From: Roseomonas sp. KE2513
Lineage (GTDB): Bacteria; Pseudomonadota; Alphaproteobacteria; Acetobacterales; Acetobacteraceae
Length of the DNA stretch: 64,000 nt
Reading direction: 5' to 3'
Assembly (NCBI RefSeq): GCF_016107305.1
Contig: NZ_RCVR01000007.1
Coordinates: forward strand, 1 to 64,000
The notes below the pieces were generated by a model. That model saw nothing but the letters and a program-made list of their open reading frames with translations, made no database searches and had not been told where the DNA came from. Every line of letters begins with the position of its first letter. Position 1 is the stretch's first letter. The translations under genes and the position numbers were made by a program. This document shows, piece after piece, positions 61,877 through 64,000 of this stretch.

Positions 61877-62872
61877 TCAGCTGTCCAGGCGGATGCCCAA
61901 CTCGCGGATCAGCGGGCGCCACTCCGCGTTCTCCCGCGCGACGAAGGCGGCGAAATCGGCGGGGGAGAAGTTCGCCCGCTCGATGCCGAGGGTAGTGAAG
62001 CGGGCCTGCACCTCGTCGGAGCCGATCGCGCGGGCGAGTTCGGCCGAGAGGCGCGAGACGACGGGCGCCGGCGTCCCGATCGGCACGCAGATGCCCTGCC
62101 AGCCATAGGCGATGGCGTTGGCAAAGCCGAGTTCCCGCGCGGTGGGCACGGCGGCGCTGGTGGGGGAGCGCGCCTCGCTCAGCACGCAGAGGGCGCGGAC
62201 GCGGCCGTCGGCGATGAAGGCGGTGCCCGTCGCGCAGTCGATCACCACGCTGTCCACGGTGCCGGCCAGCAGGTCCTGCATGGCGGCGGGGCCGCCACGA
62301 TAGGGCACGTGCGTGGCGTCGAAGCCTGCGCGGCGCTTGAACATCTCCATCGCCAGGTGGTGCGGCGAGGCGACGGCCGGCGTGCCGTAGGTCGGTGCCT
62401 TGGCCTTTGAGGCGGCGATGTAGCCTGCCAAGTCCTGGATGGGGCTGTCCGCCTTCACGACGAGGAAGAGCGGAAAGCGCCCGATGAAGCCGACACCCGC
62501 GAGGTCCTTGTCGGGGTCGTAGGGCAGGCGGGCGTAGAGCGCGGGGTTGTAGACGAGGATGCCGTTGTCGACGTGCAGCAGCGTGTTGCCATCCGGCGCG
62601 CTGCGGGCCACCGCCTCGCTCGCCACCACGGCGCCGCCGCCGGGGCGGTTCTCCACCACCACGTTGTGGCCGAGCCGCGGGCCCATCTGCCCCGCGATCA
62701 TCCGCCCGAAAAGGTCCGAGGCGCCGCCCGGCGGGTAGCCGATGATCAGCCGCAGCGGCCGGTCGGGCCAGTTGCCCTGGGCCTGCGCGAAGGAGGGAGC
62801 GAGGGAGGCGGCGCCAAGGCCCAGGGCCCCGCGCGCGAGGCTCCGTCGTGTCAGGGTGGGGCGCGTCAGCAT
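61877..62872 (-). CDS. Bug-family tripartite tricarboxylate transporter substrate-binding protein
   Basis: This 331-residue receptor has signal LTRRSLARGALGLGAASLAP. Bug motifs are PLRLIIGYPPGGASDLFGRM, GHNVVVENRPGGGAVVASE and ATHVPYRGGPAAMQDLLAGT. It is the third solo Bug protein in the window. Again no tctA/tctB partner is seen. Downstream of the AEC transporter gene on the same strand, with about 115 bp between. Confidence 0.9.
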   Translation of the reverse strand: MLTRPTLTRRSLARGALGLGAASLAPSFAQAQGNWPDRPLRLIIGYPPGGASDLFGRMIAGQMGPRLGHNVVVENRPGGGAVVASEAVARSAPDGNTLLHVDNGILVYNPALYARLPYDPDKDLAGVGFIGRFPLFLVVKADSPIQDLAGYIAASKAKAPTYGTPAVASPHHLAMEMFKRRAGFDATHVPYRGGPAAMQDLLAGTVDSVVIDCATGTAFIADGRVRALCVLSEARSPTSAAVPTARELGFANAIAYGWQGICVPIGTPAPVVSRLSAELARAIGSDEVQARFTTLGIERANFSPADFAAFVARENAEWRPLIRELGIRLDS

Positions 62873-62987
62873 GGAACGTGATCCCGTCAGGGTGAGGTTG
62901 ACGCCATCATGAGGCAGGGGCCTTGCCCCGCCAATCGCAACGAGCGCGCGATCTGGCCCGCTCCGGCGCGATCCGCCCGCCCGCGCG

Positions 62988-63914
62988 TCACGTCAGGGGC
63001 AGGATTGCCCAGAGAATGGCCAGCCAGAGCGGCAGGGTCGCCACGGCGACCACGTGCTGGAGCGTGGTCATGGCCGCCATCAGCGGCGCGTCACCCCCCA
63101 TCATCCGGGCCATGACATAGGCGGTGGTGGCGGTGGGCTGGGCCATGAAGACGGTCGCGATGGTCGCCGGCAGCGGCTCCAGTCCGAAGGCGAGGCTGAA
63201 GGCGAGCGTCATCGCGGGCATGGCGAGCAGCTTCCAGGCCGTCGTCGCCCCTTGCAGGGCGAGCCGGTCGCGCATGGCCTCGGCCCCCAGGGCGGCGCCC
63301 ACCGCGAGCAGGCCGAGCGAGACCGAGGCCTGCCCGAGGGTGCGGGCGAGCGGCCCCAGGCCCGGCGGCAGCCCGCCGAGGGCGGCGAGCACGAAGCCGG
63401 CAGCGCAGCCGATGATCAGCGGGTTGAGCGTCACCTGCCGCAGCAGCGCCGCCGGGCGCGGCCGCCTCCCGCCGCCCATGGCGAAGGCGGGGGTGATGAT
63501 GAGCTGCACGCAGGGCACGATCAGGCCCACCGTGACCGCGGCCAGCGCCGTGCCGGGTGCCCCGAAGACCGCGCCGGTGATGGCGAAGCCGAGCAGGTTG
63601 TTGAAGCGGATGCCCCCCTGCAGCACCGAGGTCGCGGCCGGGTGCGCCTGCCCGAAGCCGCGCGCGATGAGCAGCGAGGCAGCGGCACCGAGGAGGAGCG
63701 AGGTCCAGAGCGCCGCCGCCATTCCCCCGACAGGCAGGGCGGCGAGGTTCACCGAGGATAGGGAGGAGGCCAGTAGGCAGGGCAGCAGCACCCAGAAGAC
63801 GAGCCGCTCGATCCCCGCCCAGACCGCGTCCTCCCGCAGCAGGCGGCGCTTGAGGAAGGCGCCGAGCGCGATCAGCCCGAAGGCGGGCAGGAAGGCGTCT
63901 AGCCAGGGGTTCAT
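62988..63914 (-). CDS. AEC-family transporter (auxin-efflux-carrier type permease)
   Basis: The 308-residue protein has about ten membrane segments in two five-helix halves: LDAFLPAFGLIALGAFLKRR at the start, RFNNLLGFAITGAVFG in the middle, then PATIATVFMAQPTATTAYVM. The last has the conserved Pro/Asn-type crossing of the family. AEC permeases move malonate or other organic acids. It may work with the Bug receptor downstream, which is inference only. Confidence 0.88.
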   Translation of the reverse strand: MNPWLDAFLPAFGLIALGAFLKRRLLREDAVWAGIERLVFWVLLPCLLASSLSSVNLAALPVGGMAAALWTSLLLGAAASLLIARGFGQAHPAATSVLQGGIRFNNLLGFAITGAVFGAPGTALAAVTVGLIVPCVQLIITPAFAMGGGRRPRPAALLRQVTLNPLIIGCAAGFVLAALGGLPPGLGPLARTLGQASVSLGLLAVGAALGAEAMRDRLALQGATTAWKLLAMPAMTLAFSLAFGLEPLPATIATVFMAQPTATTAYVMARMMGGDAPLMAAMTTLQHVVAVATLPLWLAILWAILPLT

Positions 63915-63920
63915 GGCCGG

Positions 63921-64000
63921 TCAGCTGCGGTCCTGGGCCGGCGTGTCGCGGGCGAGGCCGTCGAAGGCGTCCAGCAGCCGGCCGCGCCATGCGTAAACGG
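63921..64000 (-). CDS. C-terminal end of a gene truncated by the window edge
   Basis: The reverse strand is open from the window end to a TGA at 63921-63923 and reads VYAWRGRLLDAFDGLARDTP, then AQDRS. The codon pattern fits a coding end, and the stop lies 6 bp before the AEC start, suggesting an operon. The fragment is too short to identify. Confidence 0.45.
   Translation of the reverse strand, partial: VYAWRGRLLDAFDGLARDTPAQDRS

Overview
The window looks like a chromosome segment from a GC-rich alphaproteobacterium. Acetobacteraceae of the Roseomonas type fit best. This is an inference from gene content: three solo tricarboxylate-transporter (Bug) receptors, a fused RibB-like/RibA protein, the SRP RNA beside dnaX-ybaB-recR, hisF-hisE, and a DUF2924/serine-recombinase cassette. 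No rRNA or other lineage marker is present to prove it.

Left part (1 to about 33.3 kb) is accessory. Positions 1-9.0 kb hold two decayed recombinase fragments around an MFS permease, then two convergent hydrolase plus Bug-receptor pairs, a divergent XRE-cupin regulator and an isoaspartyl methyltransferase. Positions 9.07-21.7 kb look like one integrated element. Read from right to left, it has a four-gene serine-recombinase cassette whose genes overlap by 4 bp, a two-gene QueC-like operon, an AlpA/excisionase-like HTH gene, a primase-polymerase, a replicative ATPase, a ParB-domain DNA methyltransferase and small and large terminase subunits. No capsid, portal or tail gene is visible. This gene order resembles phage-inducible islands or satellites more than an intact prophage. 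Positions 21.7-29.6 kb carry several small secreted Arg/Tyr/Pro-rich proteins, a PaaK-like ligase and a class A penicillin-binding protein with an unusual nuclease-fold tail. Positions 29.7-33.3 kb hold a glycosyltransferase and an O-antigen-ligase-like protein in visibly AT-richer DNA, then a nearly gene-free stretch ending at a tRNA-Gly(GCC).

Right part (33.3-64 kb) is mostly core chromosome. It encodes a YbaK-type deacylase, a CnoX-like thioredoxin, a LON-domain protein, a Trm112-like protein, DUF971, a nucleoside transporter, recR, ybaB, dnaX, SRP RNA, nudC, hisE, hisF, SirB1, HIT, a 5'-nucleotidase, TauE/TIGR02186, USP, a diguanylate cyclase, a NifU-like protein and a RutE-like nitroreductase. 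Further right are LysR, an OmpR-type regulator, RibA, an ABC substrate-binding protein, SMP-30, GNAT, a methyltransferase, a third Bug receptor and an AEC transporter.

The best candidate for an undescribed system is the pair at 16310-18980. One protein has a QueC-type PP-loop ligase core (SGGLDS, four zinc-type cysteines) and a C-terminal OmpR-like winged helix. It is translationally coupled to a 263-residue protein of unknown fold that begins Met-Gly. The pair sits as cargo beside the recombinase. It resembles the QueC-like halves of Qat and type IV CBASS defence, but the other known components of those systems are absent.
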